From Sphingomonas_B tabacisoli (GTDB lineage: Bacteria > Pseudomonadota > Alphaproteobacteria > Sphingomonadales > Sphingomonadaceae): a stretch of 64,000 nt of DNA. A program made the translations under genes and the position numbers. Of the stretch, positions 32,883 to 41,219 are shown piece after piece; positions within the stretch are counted from its first letter, which is position 1; each line of letters begins with the position of its first letter. The notes below the pieces were generated by a model. It did no database searches. It was not told the DNA's origin and saw only the letters and a list, made by a program, of their open reading frames with translations. Location: the NCBI RefSeq assembly GCF_042678385.1, contig NZ_JBHUDY010000001.1:1550001-1614000 (forward strand), written 5' to 3'.

Positions 32883-34241
32883 ATGACTGGCCGTCCGATC
32901 CTGACTGCAGCCGAGATGCGCGCCGCCGAGGAACGGGCGATCGCGGCCGGCACGCCGGTCGAACTGCTGATGGAGCGCGCCGGTCTGGGCGTCGCGGAAG
33001 CGGCCTGGCGCTTTGCCGGGCCCTTGCCGACCCTGGTGCTGTGCGGGCCGGGCAACAACGGTGGCGACGGCCATGTCGCGGCCCGTTATCTGCGCGCACG
33101 CGGCATGGATGTGCGAGTCGCGGCGCTTGGTGAGCCGAAGGCTGGGGCCGCCGCGGCAGCCCGCGCGGCGTGGGGCGGCCCGGTCGAGAGCCTCAGTGAA
33201 GCGCGGCCTGCGCCCTTGCTGATCGACGCACTGTTTGGGACGGGGCTTTCGCGCGGGCTGGACGACGAGGTTTCGGCGCAACTGAACGCGTTGGCCGATG
33301 CGGCCCGCGTAAGGGTCGCGGTCGATCTGCCGAGCGGCGTGCACACGGATACCGGCGCGGTGCTGAGCCAAACGCCCGAGTTCGACCTGACCGTTACCTT
33401 CGCGACGCTGAAACCGGCACATCTCCTCCAGCCGGCAGCGGCCTTATGCGGCCGCATCGTCACGGCCGATATCGGCATCGCGGCTGAGGCCAGCCTGACG
33501 GAACTCGCTCGGCCCGCGCTGCCTATGCCGGGGCCAAAGGATCATAAATACTCACGGGGCCTCGTCGTCGTGCTGGCGGGCGAGATGCATGGCGCCGCGG
33601 CGCTCGCCGCCGAAGCGGCCGCGCACAGCGGCGCGGGCTATGTGCGCTTGATCGCGAACGAGCCGCTGCCTGTCTCCCACGCGATCGTGCAGACGCGCGA
33701 CCCGGAGCTGATCTGCCATGACGAACGGATCGGCTGCGTCGTGGTTGGGCCGGGGTTAGGGCGCAGCCAGGACGCGCATGCGCGGCTTGGCGTCGCGCGG
33801 CGATCGGGGAGGCCGCTGGTGATCGATGGCGACGGGCTGTTCTGTCTGGGCGAGCGGCCTGACGGTCTGGAAGGGCACATTCTCACCCCGCATGAGAGCG
33901 AGTTCCGTCGGCTGTTTCCCGATCTGGAGCAGCCGTCCAAAGTCGAGCGCGCTCGAGAGGCTGCGCGGCGAAGCGGGGCAGTGCTGGTGTACAAGGGGGC
34001 CGATACCGTGGTTGCGGCGCCTGACGGGCGGGCCGCGATCGGAAGCAGCGCTTCGCCCTGGCTATCGACGGCGGGGACGGGCGACGTGCTGGCTGGCACC
34101 ATCGGAGCGATGCGCGCGCGCGGTTTGCCGCCGTTCGAAGCCGCCAAGGCGGGCGTCTGGCTGCATGCGCAGGCTGCGGCGCGCGCGGGCAAGGGGTTCG
34201 TGGCCGACGATCTGGCGCGGCATTTGCCGGACGGTCTGTGA
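32883..34241 (+). CDS. nnr: Bifunctional NAD(P)H-hydrate repair enzyme (epimerase + ADP-dependent dehydratase)
   Basis: A 452-residue fusion that repairs hydrated, inactive NAD(P)H. The N-terminal YjeF epimerase domain (about 1-210) has LMERAG, LVLCGPGNNGGDGHVAARYL and LIDALFGTGL. The C-terminal YjeF/CARKD dehydratase domain (about 220-450) has VVGPGLGRS, VIDGDGLF, LTPHESEFRRL and STAGTGDVLAGTIGA, the ribokinase-like nucleotide-binding end. This is the standard Nnr architecture. Its stop codon overlaps the GTG of the next gene (GTGA), so they are coupled. Confidence 0.94.
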   Translation: MTGRPILTAAEMRAAEERAIAAGTPVELLMERAGLGVAEAAWRFAGPLPTLVLCGPGNNGGDGHVAARYLRARGMDVRVAALGEPKAGAAAAARAAWGGPVESLSEARPAPLLIDALFGTGLSRGLDDEVSAQLNALADAARVRVAVDLPSGVHTDTGAVLSQTPEFDLTVTFATLKPAHLLQPAAALCGRIVTADIGIAAEASLTELARPALPMPGPKDHKYSRGLVVVLAGEMHGAAALAAEAAAHSGAGYVRLIANEPLPVSHAIVQTRDPELICHDERIGCVVVGPGLGRSQDAHARLGVARRSGRPLVIDGDGLFCLGERPDGLEGHILTPHESEFRRLFPDLEQPSKVERAREAARRSGAVLVYKGADTVVAAPDGRAAIGSSASPWLSTAGTGDVLAGTIGAMRARGLPPFEAAKAGVWLHAQAAARAGKGFVADDLARHLPDGL

Positions 34242-35419
34242 GCGATGCCGATCTGATCGTGCGCGTCGTGGCGCGAGGCGACGGGGTGACCGCGGACGGC
34301 CGCTTCGCGCCTTTCGCCGCGCCCGGCGATCGACTGCGCGCCGATGGCTCGGTCGAGCACGGTCCGCACCACCCGATGCCGCCATGCCGCCATTTTCCTG
34401 AGTGCGGCGGGTGCCAGCTCCAGCACCTCGACGACGAGAGCTATGCCGGTTTCCTGCGCCATCGGATCGAGGCTGCGCTGCAGGCGCAAGGCCTGCCGTT
34501 ACCGGAGTTCGCTCCCGTGCACCTGTCGCCGCCGATGACCCGGCGCCGCGCCAGCCTCGGCGCTCAGCGGATCGGCAGGCGCGTGCTGATCGGGTTCAAG
34601 CAGGAGCGCAGCCACCGGATCGAGGACATGCACGAATGCCATGTGCTTCGGCCCGAATTGTTCGCGCTGGTCTCGCCGCTTCGCGAGCTGTTGGCCAAGC
34701 TGCTGCCGGACAAGCGCAGCGCGACGATCAAGCTGACGCTTGCCGAGCAGGGGACGGATGTGCTGCTCGAAGGCCTCTCGGCAGACTCGCTGGCGGCGGC
34801 CGAGGCGCTGACCGACTTCGCCCAGCGCTACGGCTTGGCGCGCCTGTCATTGGACGATGGCCTGGGTCCGCAAACGCGCTGGGAGCCGCAGCCCGTCACG
34901 ATCGCGCTGGGCAGCGCATCGGTGCCACTGCCGCACGATGCGTTCCTGCAAGCGACTGCCGACGGGGAAGCAGCATTGATTGCGGCCGTGCGCGAATCTG
35001 TCGGGGACGCGCGCATCATCGCGGATCTTTTCGCCGGCCTTGGCACCTTCGCGCTGAACCTGTCCGGCAAAGTCTATGCCGCCGAAGCGTCCCGTGATGC
35101 TGTTCTGGCGCTGAAAGCTGCGCGGCCTGCGATCTTCGCCGATCACCGAGACCTTTATCGCCGCCCGCTCGCCACCGCCGAGCTCAACCGGTTCGAAGCG
35201 ATCGTGCTCGATCCGCCCAGAGCGGGCGCCGAAGCGCAAGCGCAGCAGCTCGCCGGGTCATCCGCGCCGCGTATCGCCTATGTCTCATGCAATCCGGCAA
35301 GCTTTGCGCGGGACGCGAAGCTTCTGGATGCGGGCGGCTACCGGCTCGAGCGGGTCGTCCCTGTCGGCCAGTTCCGCTGGTCGACGCATGTCGAGCTGGC
35401 AGCCGCCTTTCGGAAATAG
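34238..35419 (+). CDS. Class I RNA (uracil-C5)-methyltransferase, RlmD/RumA type
   Basis: A 393-residue SAM-dependent methyltransferase expected to methylate uridine C5 in 23S rRNA (position equivalent to U1939). A short TRAM-like N-terminus is followed by the 4Fe-4S cysteine motif CRHFPECGGCQLQHL, with a further cysteine in HECHVLRPE. The SAM-binding fold shows DLFAGLGTFALNL. The late motif IVLDPPRAGAE and the catalytic cysteine in YVSCNPASFARD complete the TrmA/RumA signature. The start is GTG 34238. The other TrmA-family target (tRNA U54) cannot be excluded. Confidence 0.88.
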   Translation: MSDADLIVRVVARGDGVTADGRFAPFAAPGDRLRADGSVEHGPHHPMPPCRHFPECGGCQLQHLDDESYAGFLRHRIEAALQAQGLPLPEFAPVHLSPPMTRRRASLGAQRIGRRVLIGFKQERSHRIEDMHECHVLRPELFALVSPLRELLAKLLPDKRSATIKLTLAEQGTDVLLEGLSADSLAAAEALTDFAQRYGLARLSLDDGLGPQTRWEPQPVTIALGSASVPLPHDAFLQATADGEAALIAAVRESVGDARIIADLFAGLGTFALNLSGKVYAAEASRDAVLALKAARPAIFADHRDLYRRPLATAELNRFEAIVLDPPRAGAEAQAQQLAGSSAPRIAYVSCNPASFARDAKLLDAGGYRLERVVPVGQFRWSTHVELAAAFRK

Positions 35420-35425
35420 TTGCAG

Positions 35426-35857
35426 TCAGCCGCCGTGGTACAGCAGGTGCAGCCCGGCATGCAGCGTCAGCGCGAGCAAGCACAGGCTGGCCAGCATGAA
35501 CACCGAGAAACGCACGACGATCTTGTTGACCGTTGCCTGCACAAGGCTGTGGACGATCCTGAGGGCGACATAGGCCCAGGCGATCATTAGGTTCAGGCCG
35601 CCGCCGAAATCCATCAGCGCGAGCGCCAGCGCGACCGCGTAGAAGATGGTCGGCTGCTCCATCAGGTGATTGTAATTGTCGGCTTTCCAGCGGACGTTCG
35701 GCGGCAGCGTGGCCATCAGCTCGCCCGGCGGGCGAGTGGGATCGAGCGGCGTCTTGGCCGCGCGCATTGCCGGGATGCGGGTCGCGTACAGCCACACCTG
35801 CATGACCAGCGACCATGCGACGAGCGCCACGATCGGCGCGAGGATCGGGCTACGCAT
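35426..35857 (-). CDS. MAPEG-family membrane protein (second of a tandem pair)
   Basis: A 143-residue integral membrane protein with four hydrophobic segments, a MAPEG-like architecture (eicosanoid/glutathione family fold). Conserved features shared with its neighbour are NYNHLMEQPTIFYAV and WAYVALRIVHSLVQAT, where family members have glutathione-contacting arginine and asparagine residues. The ATG at 35857 overlaps the upstream stop as TGATG. The substrate is unknown; bacterial members often act on hydrophobic thiol-reactive compounds or have no known activity. It arose by local duplication of the adjacent gene. Confidence 0.85.
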   Translation of the reverse strand: MRSPILAPIVALVAWSLVMQVWLYATRIPAMRAAKTPLDPTRPPGELMATLPPNVRWKADNYNHLMEQPTIFYAVALALALMDFGGGLNLMIAWAYVALRIVHSLVQATVNKIVVRFSVFMLASLCLLALTLHAGLHLLYHGG

Positions 35858-36285
35858 CAGCCGAGCGTCCGAATGAGCGCCATGATCGCGAGCGACAGCA
35901 GCACGAGGCTGGACGCGACGAACAGCGGAAAGCGGATCGCGATCTTGTTCGACGTCGCCTGCACCAGGCTGTGCGCGATGCGAAGCGCGACATAGGTCCA
36001 GGCCAGCATCACCGCGGCCTGGCTGACCTGCCCCAGGATCGCCAGGATGCCGACGACGGCGTAGAACAGCGTCGGCTGCTCGACCAGATGCGCGTAATTG
36101 TGCGACTTCCAGTTGACGGTAGCGGGCAGCACGGCTTCCAGGTCCTGGCCGCGCCCCCCGACGGCCTTGGACATATCGATACCGGCAGTCTTCAACGCCG
36201 GCAGTCGCGTGGCCGCCATCCACACCAGCATGACGAGCGTCCACAAGACCAGCACCGCAGCCGGCGCCAGAAGATCGGCTTTCAT
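35857..36285 (-). CDS. MAPEG-family membrane protein (first of a tandem pair)
   Basis: A 142-residue four-helix membrane protein closely parallel to its downstream neighbour: NYAHLVEQPTLFYAV and WTYVALRIAHSLVQAT occupy the same places. ATG 36285 follows GGGGAGGG, a strong ribosome site; an in-frame ATG ten codons earlier is rejected. The two proteins differ most in the first periplasmic loop (here AGIDMSKAVGGRGQD), so they may form a heteromer or have different ligands. Function is inferred only at the family level. Confidence 0.85.
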   Translation of the reverse strand: MKADLLAPAAVLVLWTLVMLVWMAATRLPALKTAGIDMSKAVGGRGQDLEAVLPATVNWKSHNYAHLVEQPTLFYAVVGILAILGQVSQAAVMLAWTYVALRIAHSLVQATSNKIAIRFPLFVASSLVLLSLAIMALIRTLG

Positions 36286-36353
36286 GATTTGACCCTCCCC
36301 GTTTATTTCGTGCACGGAACGTGCGCGAGCAGACAGGAAGGGTCAAGACGGCG

Positions 36354-37433
36354 TTAAGCGAACAGCTTCGCCCAGCCGCGGACGGGGCGGTCTTTCCAGT
36401 AGCCGCGGTGATAGGCGTCGGACGCCAGCAGCGGCATGACCGAACCCGCTTCCGCGAACACCATCTGCTCGATGCCGGTGTTCACCTTGCCCCAGCTTGC
36501 CGCTTCCTGCAGCGTGGAGGACGAACAGGCGCCATCGCGCACGTCGGCGACGGTGATCTGGACGGCGTATTTGTGCACTTCCACATCCTCATGGCCGAGG
36601 ATCTCGGCGCAGACGACCGTGTCCTGGATGAAGTTCTTCGGCACGCCGCCGCCGATCATCAGCAGGCCGGTGGTGCCGGCCTCGATCTTGATCTGCGTCA
36701 GCTCGCGGAAGTCCGCAATCGCATCGAGCACCATGTACGGACGGCCTTCCTTGGCCGCATCCACCTGATGCTTGACGAGGCCGAAGCCGGCGGACGAGTC
36801 CACGAACGCCGGGCAGAAGATCGGCACGTCATGCTCATATGCAAGCTTGACGAGGCTGTTCTCCTTCTTGCCATGCTCGACGAGATACTTGCCCATCTCG
36901 CGGATGAAGGCGCGCGAGGAATAGGGCTTGGGATCCAGGCTTTCCGCGATCTTGTTGATCGTGTGGTCGCAATCCTGGAGCTGCTCTTCGTCGATATAGG
37001 TGTCGTAGATGCGGTCGATATACAGCGATCGCAGCGTGTCATCGTCAGGAATCTCAAGCGCTTGATAGTGCTTGTGACCAAGGCCTTCGAAGAAATCCAT
37101 GTCGACGATCGAAGCACCGGTGGCGACGATCACGTCGACCATGTTGTTGCGCACCAGCTCGGCATAGAGATCCATGCAACCACCGGCCGAGGTCGAGCCC
37201 GCGATCACCAGGCAGACCGTGCAGTCCTTATCGGCCAGCATCTGATTGTAAATCTTCGTGGCGCGGCCGAGGTCGCGGCTGGTGAAGCTCATGTCGCTCA
37301 TCGCATCGACGATCGGGCGCGCGTCGAACGATTTGATGTCGATGTGCTTCACCTGCTTCGACAGCAATTCCGCCTTGCGGGTGTCGTTGATCGGCGCGTT
37401 CGCGGCTGCCGTCTTGGTCAGGGTGTCGGTCAT
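36354..37433 (-). CDS. Deoxyhypusine-synthase-like aminobutyl/aminopropyl transferase
   Basis: A 359-residue member of the deoxyhypusine synthase family. The catalytic lysine is Lys316 in SWGKV, which aligns with the lysine that carries the butylimine in eukaryotic enzymes. The NAD-binding blocks STSAGG, ATGASIVDMDFFEG and FVDSSAGFG are also present. Bacteria lack the eIF5A substrate, and bacterial family members are known or proposed to make polyamines such as homospermidine or guanidino-polyamines. The gene directly upstream on the same strand is an ornithine/lysine-type decarboxylase, which supports a polyamine role. The exact acceptor cannot be read from sequence. Confidence 0.88.
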   Translation of the reverse strand: MTDTLTKTAAANAPINDTRKAELLSKQVKHIDIKSFDARPIVDAMSDMSFTSRDLGRATKIYNQMLADKDCTVCLVIAGSTSAGGCMDLYAELVRNNMVDVIVATGASIVDMDFFEGLGHKHYQALEIPDDDTLRSLYIDRIYDTYIDEEQLQDCDHTINKIAESLDPKPYSSRAFIREMGKYLVEHGKKENSLVKLAYEHDVPIFCPAFVDSSAGFGLVKHQVDAAKEGRPYMVLDAIADFRELTQIKIEAGTTGLLMIGGGVPKNFIQDTVVCAEILGHEDVEVHKYAVQITVADVRDGACSSSTLQEAASWGKVNTGIEQMVFAEAGSVMPLLASDAYHRGYWKDRPVRGWAKLFA

Positions 37434-37489
37434 TGATTATCCTATAGGCTCAAGAACCGCCGTCATTAAGGGGACGCGGAAACCCGAGA

Positions 37490-37520
37490 GGCGGCGGCGC
37501 GCCGGTAGCACGCCGCCGCC
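37490..37520 (-). terminator. Strong GC hairpin between decarboxylase and DHS-like genes
   Basis: GGCGGCGGCG (37490-37499) and CGCCGCCGCC (37511-37520) form a perfect 10-bp stem with an 11-base loop. A competing stem uses GCCGGCACG just upstream with CGTGC..CCGGC inside the first stem's arm and loop. There is no uridine run after the stem, so it could be a Rho-assisted terminator, an RNA-processing barrier or an attenuator controlling the ratio of the two gene products. Confidence 0.45.
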
Positions 37521-37547
37521 GAGTTCGTGCCGGCTAATGATCCGCCG

Positions 37548-38732
37548 TTACAGCTTGACGACGTTCGAGGCGACCTCGCGCTCCGTGGGCATGTACAACG
37601 AGACCATCGGCTCGTCTTCCACCTCGACCGTCTCGGCGCGGCCGAAGCCGTTGAAGCCGGTCCGCATCGCGCAGCCATAGGCGCCGAGCATCCCGATCTC
37701 GAGATAGTCGCCCGCCTGCACGTCCGCCGGCAGCATGAACGGTCCCGTCATATGATCGAGATCGTCGCAGGTCGGCCCGTAGAAGCTGAAGCCCATTGGC
37801 TTGGCGCGGCTGTCCGGCTCGCGCAGCAGCGTGACCGGAAAGCGCCAGCCGACATGTGCCGCATCGAACAGCGCACCATAGGCGCCGTCGTTGATGTACA
37901 GCTCATCGCCGCGACGCCGTTCGACGCGCACGACCAGCGAGCTATATTCGGCGCAGAGCGCTCGGCCCGGCTCGGACCACAGCTCCGCCGAATAGCTGAT
38001 CGGCAGACTCTCGAACGCGCGGTGGATCGTCTCGAAATACAGCTCGAGCGGCGGCGGCTCCATGCCGGGATAGGAGGAGGGAAAGCCTCCGCCGACATCG
38101 ATCACGTCGACCGTCACGGCCGCCTCGACAATCGCCTGGCGGACCCGCTCCATCGCCTGCGCATAGGCGTCGGGCGTCATTGCCTGGCTTCCGACATGGA
38201 AGCAGATGCCGAGCGTGTCGGCCGCCTGGCGAGCCGCGAACAGCAGCGCCTTCGCTTCCGAGGGCGCCGTGCCGAACTTCGACGCGAGGCTTAGCTTCGA
38301 ATGCTCGGACGACACGCGCAGCCGGACGCAAAGCGTCAGGTCGGTCGCGTCGTTCGTGGCGCGCGTGATCTTTTCCAGCTCGTCGATCGAATCGAGCGAG
38401 AAGGTGCGGACGCCGAACGAGAAATACGCCTCGGCGATCGCTTCCTCGGCCTTCACCGGGTGCATGAAGCACAGCACGGCCTCGGGCAGCGTCTCGCGCA
38501 CCAGCCGCACCTCGGCGATCGAGGCGACGTCGTAATGCGTGACACCGCTGTCCCACAGGATGCGGAGCAGATCGGGGGACGGATTCGCCTTCACCGCATA
38601 GAGCGTCTTGCCCGGAAACTTCTCGACGAAGAATCGGGCAGCGCGCCGGGCGGCGTGCGGACGAATGAGCGTGACCGGATTGATCGGTCGAAGGGCGGCA
38701 GCTAGCCCCAGCGCGCTATGGTGCTTGTGCAA
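37548..38732 (-). CDS. Type III (alanine-racemase-fold) ornithine/lysine-type decarboxylase
   Basis: A 394-residue PLP enzyme. Lys48 in LYAVKANPS forms the PLP Schiff base. HVGSQ near the centre, the phosphate-binding DVGGGFPSSYPG and SEPGRAL, and the active-site cysteine in GPTCDDLDHM define eukaryotic-type ornithine decarboxylases and the bacterial ornithine/lysine group. It probably makes putrescine and perhaps cadaverine. The TTG at 38732 is chosen because GGAGGT lies upstream and a longer frame has no homology-like sequence. The next gene is the DHS-like polyamine enzyme. The leader can form a structure that hides the ribosome site. Confidence 0.9.
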   Translation of the reverse strand: MHKHHSALGLAAALRPINPVTLIRPHAARRAARFFVEKFPGKTLYAVKANPSPDLLRILWDSGVTHYDVASIAEVRLVRETLPEAVLCFMHPVKAEEAIAEAYFSFGVRTFSLDSIDELEKITRATNDATDLTLCVRLRVSSEHSKLSLASKFGTAPSEAKALLFAARQAADTLGICFHVGSQAMTPDAYAQAMERVRQAIVEAAVTVDVIDVGGGFPSSYPGMEPPPLELYFETIHRAFESLPISYSAELWSEPGRALCAEYSSLVVRVERRRGDELYINDGAYGALFDAAHVGWRFPVTLLREPDSRAKPMGFSFYGPTCDDLDHMTGPFMLPADVQAGDYLEIGMLGAYGCAMRTGFNGFGRAETVEVEDEPMVSLYMPTEREVASNVVKL

Positions 38733-38737
38733 CTCAA

Positions 38738-38811
38738 GGGACCTCCATGTGCCCGGCAACCGGGCGTCGTTGGCAACAAGCTGCCTTGCGGTGGAAGTCC
38801 CATGGGGCAGC
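38738..38811 (-). promoter_or_regulatory. Structured leader RNA that can sequester the decarboxylase ribosome site
   Basis: On the transcribed strand GGGACTTCCA (38801-38792) can pair over ten bases, one G-U, with TGGAGGTCCC (38747-38738), which contains the Shine-Dalgarno. The 44 bases enclosed hold a perfect six-base hairpin with a three-base loop (38751-38765) and a GGCA/TGCC hairpin (38772-38785). GCTGCC (38780-38785) can alternatively pair perfectly with GGCAGC (38806-38811), placing the anti-SD arm in a loop. Mutually exclusive pairings next to a polyamine gene are riboswitch-like. Confidence 0.5.
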
Positions 38812-38886
38812 GGACGCGCGATATATGTTTGGGGCTCCCCCCTGTAAAGCATGGAATTGAGCCATGTTTCATTTTGGAGGCAAAGC

Positions 38887-39852
38887 GTGATTTCAGGGCG
38901 GCAGCCTGATCCTTCCGGTATCGTCAAGGCGTTGAGAAAGCTGGAAACTATCGTGACCCCGACGCCGCTGCTGCAAGCGGAGATCGGCGGGCGCACGGTG
39001 TATCTGAAGGCCGAATCGCTGCAGCCGATGGGCGCGTTCAAGCTGCGCGGCGCCTGGCATCGACTCACCGACCTGGACGAAGAGGAGCGCGGGCGCGGAG
39101 TCGTGGCTTTCTCTTCGGGCAATCATGCCCAAGGTGTGGCCTGGGCGGCGCGGCGCCTGGGCATCCGCGCCACGATCGTGATGCCGGCCGATTCGCCAGC
39201 GAAGAAGCTGGACAACACAAGGGCCTTAGGCGCCGACGTCGTGCTCTACAATCGCATGGCCGAGAGCCGCGAAGCGATCGCGGCGCGGATTGCGCAGGAG
39301 CGCGGATCGGTCGTGGTGCCGAGTTTCGACGATCCCTGGGTGGTGGAAGGACAGGCAACTGCGGGACTGGAGGCGTGCAACCAGATGGCCGCGCTGGGGC
39401 TCGATCCGCCCGACCGGATCGTGACGCCCTGCGGTGGCGGCGGACTGGCCGCGGGCCTCGCTTTGGCCGTGCCCGAAGCCGAGATGGTCGTCGTCGAGCC
39501 GGAGGGCTGGGACGATATGACACGCTCGCTTGAGGGCGGCGAGATCGTGCCGGTCGGCCCGAACCCGCCGGCGACCGCCTGCGACGCCATCCAGACGCTG
39601 AAAGTCGCGCCGCTGACCTTCGACATCCTGAAAGGCCGGGACGCGCGCGGGGTGGCGGTCAGCGATGCCGAGGTCGGCGCGGCGATGCGCTGGGCGTTCG
39701 AAAACCTGCGGCTGGTGCTGGAGCCGGGGGGAAGCGCAGCGCTGGCGGCCCTGCTCGCCGGCAAGGTCGCGCCTTCGGACCGTACGCTTGTGCTGCTGTC
39801 CGGCGGCAATGTCGACGCGGCGACGTTTGTCCGCATGACGGGGCTGGCGTGA
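38887..39852 (+). CDS. PLP-dependent threonine/serine dehydratase-like enzyme
   Basis: A 321-residue fold-type II PLP enzyme, probably a threonine ammonia-lyase or serine racemase-type protein. PLP lysine is in MGAFKLRGAWH, the substrate loop is FSSGNHAQGVAWAA, the phosphate-binding glycine loop is PCGGGGLAAG and the pyridine-nitrogen contact is SGGN near the end. There is no C-terminal ACT regulatory domain, so it is of the catabolic/short type. GTG 38887 follows GGAGG at six bases; the ATG 36 bases upstream has no ribosome site. It is divergent from the decarboxylase. Confidence 0.88.
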   Translation: MISGRQPDPSGIVKALRKLETIVTPTPLLQAEIGGRTVYLKAESLQPMGAFKLRGAWHRLTDLDEEERGRGVVAFSSGNHAQGVAWAARRLGIRATIVMPADSPAKKLDNTRALGADVVLYNRMAESREAIAARIAQERGSVVVPSFDDPWVVEGQATAGLEACNQMAALGLDPPDRIVTPCGGGGLAAGLALAVPEAEMVVVEPEGWDDMTRSLEGGEIVPVGPNPPATACDAIQTLKVAPLTFDILKGRDARGVAVSDAEVGAAMRWAFENLRLVLEPGGSAALAALLAGKVAPSDRTLVLLSGGNVDAATFVRMTGLA

Positions 39853-40010
39853 CCGGTCCTTCTGCGCTGATCCTGTCAGTAGCGATGCTGGCGGCGATCG
39901 CGCTGGTCATCGGCGGCGTCGCACAGCTTCGGCGCAGCGAGAAACGCGGCTGGCTGATGCTGATCGCCGCCGCCGTGCTGGTCGGAAACGTGCTGATCTG
40001 GGCGGTCTAG
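39849..40010 (+). CDS. Small two-helix membrane protein (53 residues)
   Basis: A reading frame starting with GTG 39849 that overlaps the dehydratase stop as GTGA and ends at the TAG 40008-40010. The product has two hydrophobic stretches (about residues 6-25, ALILSVAMLAAIALVIGG, and 36-52) joined by a basic loop QLRRSEKRG, the layout of a small inner-membrane hairpin protein with the loop in the cytoplasm. The stop codon overlaps that of the convergent MarR-like gene (CTAG). Coupling, clean topology and codon use support a real gene; function is unknown. Confidence 0.65.
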   Translation: MTGPSALILSVAMLAAIALVIGGVAQLRRSEKRGWLMLIAAAVLVGNVLIWAV

Positions 40011-40462
40011 GCCGAGGCCGCGGCGCGCTCGGGCAGATTGTCGAAAATGCGGCGGATTTCCTGGAGCACCGCGACGGTTTTCTCCAGATCTTCGTCCGCG
40101 AACTCGGACATCAGCGGCTCGATCTCCGGCGCCATGGCGCGGACCGAATCGGCATGCGCCGAGCGGCCGGCGGCGGTGATGCCGATAATCTGGTCGTCGC
40201 CTTCGCCGATCCGCCCAATATAGCCGTGCTCCTCGAGCGCGCTCAGATGCGTTTCGATGTCCGGGATGCTCACCTGGAACACCCAGGCGAGCACCGACTT
40301 GCGCTCCTGCTCGCGATTGTTGCGGACGAAGTAGTTGAGCGCGCCGAACTGGCCTGCGGTCAGCCCGGTCACCTCGATCGTGCCGAGATGGTTGCGGACG
40401 AGATGCTCGACCACGGCGATCTCGGTGAACAGGTCCAGCAGCAGCTTCTCGCGAACGGCCAT
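40007..40462 (-). CDS. MarR-like winged-helix transcriptional regulator
   Basis: A 151-residue protein with the MarR/winged-helix layout: N-terminal dimerisation helix (KLLLDLFTEIAVVEHLVRNHL), a helix-turn-helix region (LTAGQFGALNYFVRN and VSIPDIETHLSALEEHGYIGRIGE), a wing (GDDQIIGITAAGR) and a C-terminal dimer helix. It is 19 bases upstream-side of an alpha/beta hydrolase stop on the same strand, so it is second in reading order after that gene. The likely target is its own operon or the divergent iron-sulfur operon; the ligand is unknown. Confidence 0.75.
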   Translation of the reverse strand: MAVREKLLLDLFTEIAVVEHLVRNHLGTIEVTGLTAGQFGALNYFVRNNREQERKSVLAWVFQVSIPDIETHLSALEEHGYIGRIGEGDDQIIGITAAGRSAHADSVRAMAPEIEPLMSEFADEDLEKTVAVLQEIRRIFDNLPERAAASA

Positions 40463-40480
40463 ATCTCCAGCCTTTTCAGA

Positions 40481-41137
40481 TCACTTGATCGGGCAGCTCG
40501 GGTCCAGTCTGAAGTCGAGATACTTGTCCACGCTTGCCATCAATTGCGGCATTTCATGCTCGAAGAAGTGGTTCGCGCCCGGGATCGTGTCGTGATGGAC
40601 AGTGATGTGGCGCTGGGTCCGCAGCTTGTCGACCAGCTTCTGGACCGCGGGCGGGGTCACCACCTCATCCGCTTCGCCCTGGATCACGATGCCGGAGGCC
40701 GGGCACGGCGCGAGGAAGCTGAAGTCGTACATGTTCGCCGGCGGTGCGATCGAGATCCAGCCGCGCACTTCGGGGCGGCGCATCAAAAGCTGCATGCCGA
40801 TCCAGGCGCCGAAGCTGACGCCCGCGACCCAGGTCTGCTGGGCTTCCGGGTGAAAGCTCTGCACCCAGTCGAGCGCGGAAGCGGCGTCGGACAGCTCGCC
40901 CACGCCATTGTCGAACACGCCCTGGCTCTTGCCGACGCCCCTGAAGTTGAAGCGCAGGGTCGCAAACCCGCGGCGCGCGAAGGTCTGATAGAGCGCCTGG
41001 ACGATGCGGTTGTTCATCGTCCCCATCGCTTGCGGATGCGGATGCAGGATCATCGCAACGGGCGCGCGTGGACGCGGCGGGGGAGCGAACCGACCCTCGA
41101 GACGGCCCTCGGGGCCGGGAAAAATCACTTCGGGCAT
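40481..41137 (-). CDS. Alpha/beta hydrolase, dienelactone-hydrolase-like
   Basis: A 218-residue alpha/beta hydrolase. The oxyanion region is ILHPHPQAMGTMNNR, the nucleophile serine is in the elbow GVSFGAW, the catalytic aspartate is in GEADEVVT and the histidine in GANHFFEHEM. This set matches the widespread small cytoplasmic family with a HPHP motif, whose substrates are unknown. ATG 41137 follows AAGGTG; the longer frame to 41215 has no ribosome site. It is divergent from the cysteine desulfurase operon and precedes the MarR-like gene. Confidence 0.85.
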   Translation of the reverse strand: MPEVIFPGPEGRLEGRFAPPPRPRAPVAMILHPHPQAMGTMNNRIVQALYQTFARRGFATLRFNFRGVGKSQGVFDNGVGELSDAASALDWVQSFHPEAQQTWVAGVSFGAWIGMQLLMRRPEVRGWISIAPPANMYDFSFLAPCPASGIVIQGEADEVVTPPAVQKLVDKLRTQRHITVHHDTIPGANHFFEHEMPQLMASVDKYLDFRLDPSCPIK

Positions 41138-41219
41138 AGCACCTTGATGTAAAAACCGGCCGGGAAGCTGGCGCTGAGTTGCGGCGCTATATAGGATCGA
41201 CCACGAATTTCGCAAACGG

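Noticed and set aside
36290..36353. Terminator between DHS-like and MAPEG genes
   Set aside because: TGACCCT and AGGGTCA are complementary but about 40 bases apart with no U tract, too weak to call.
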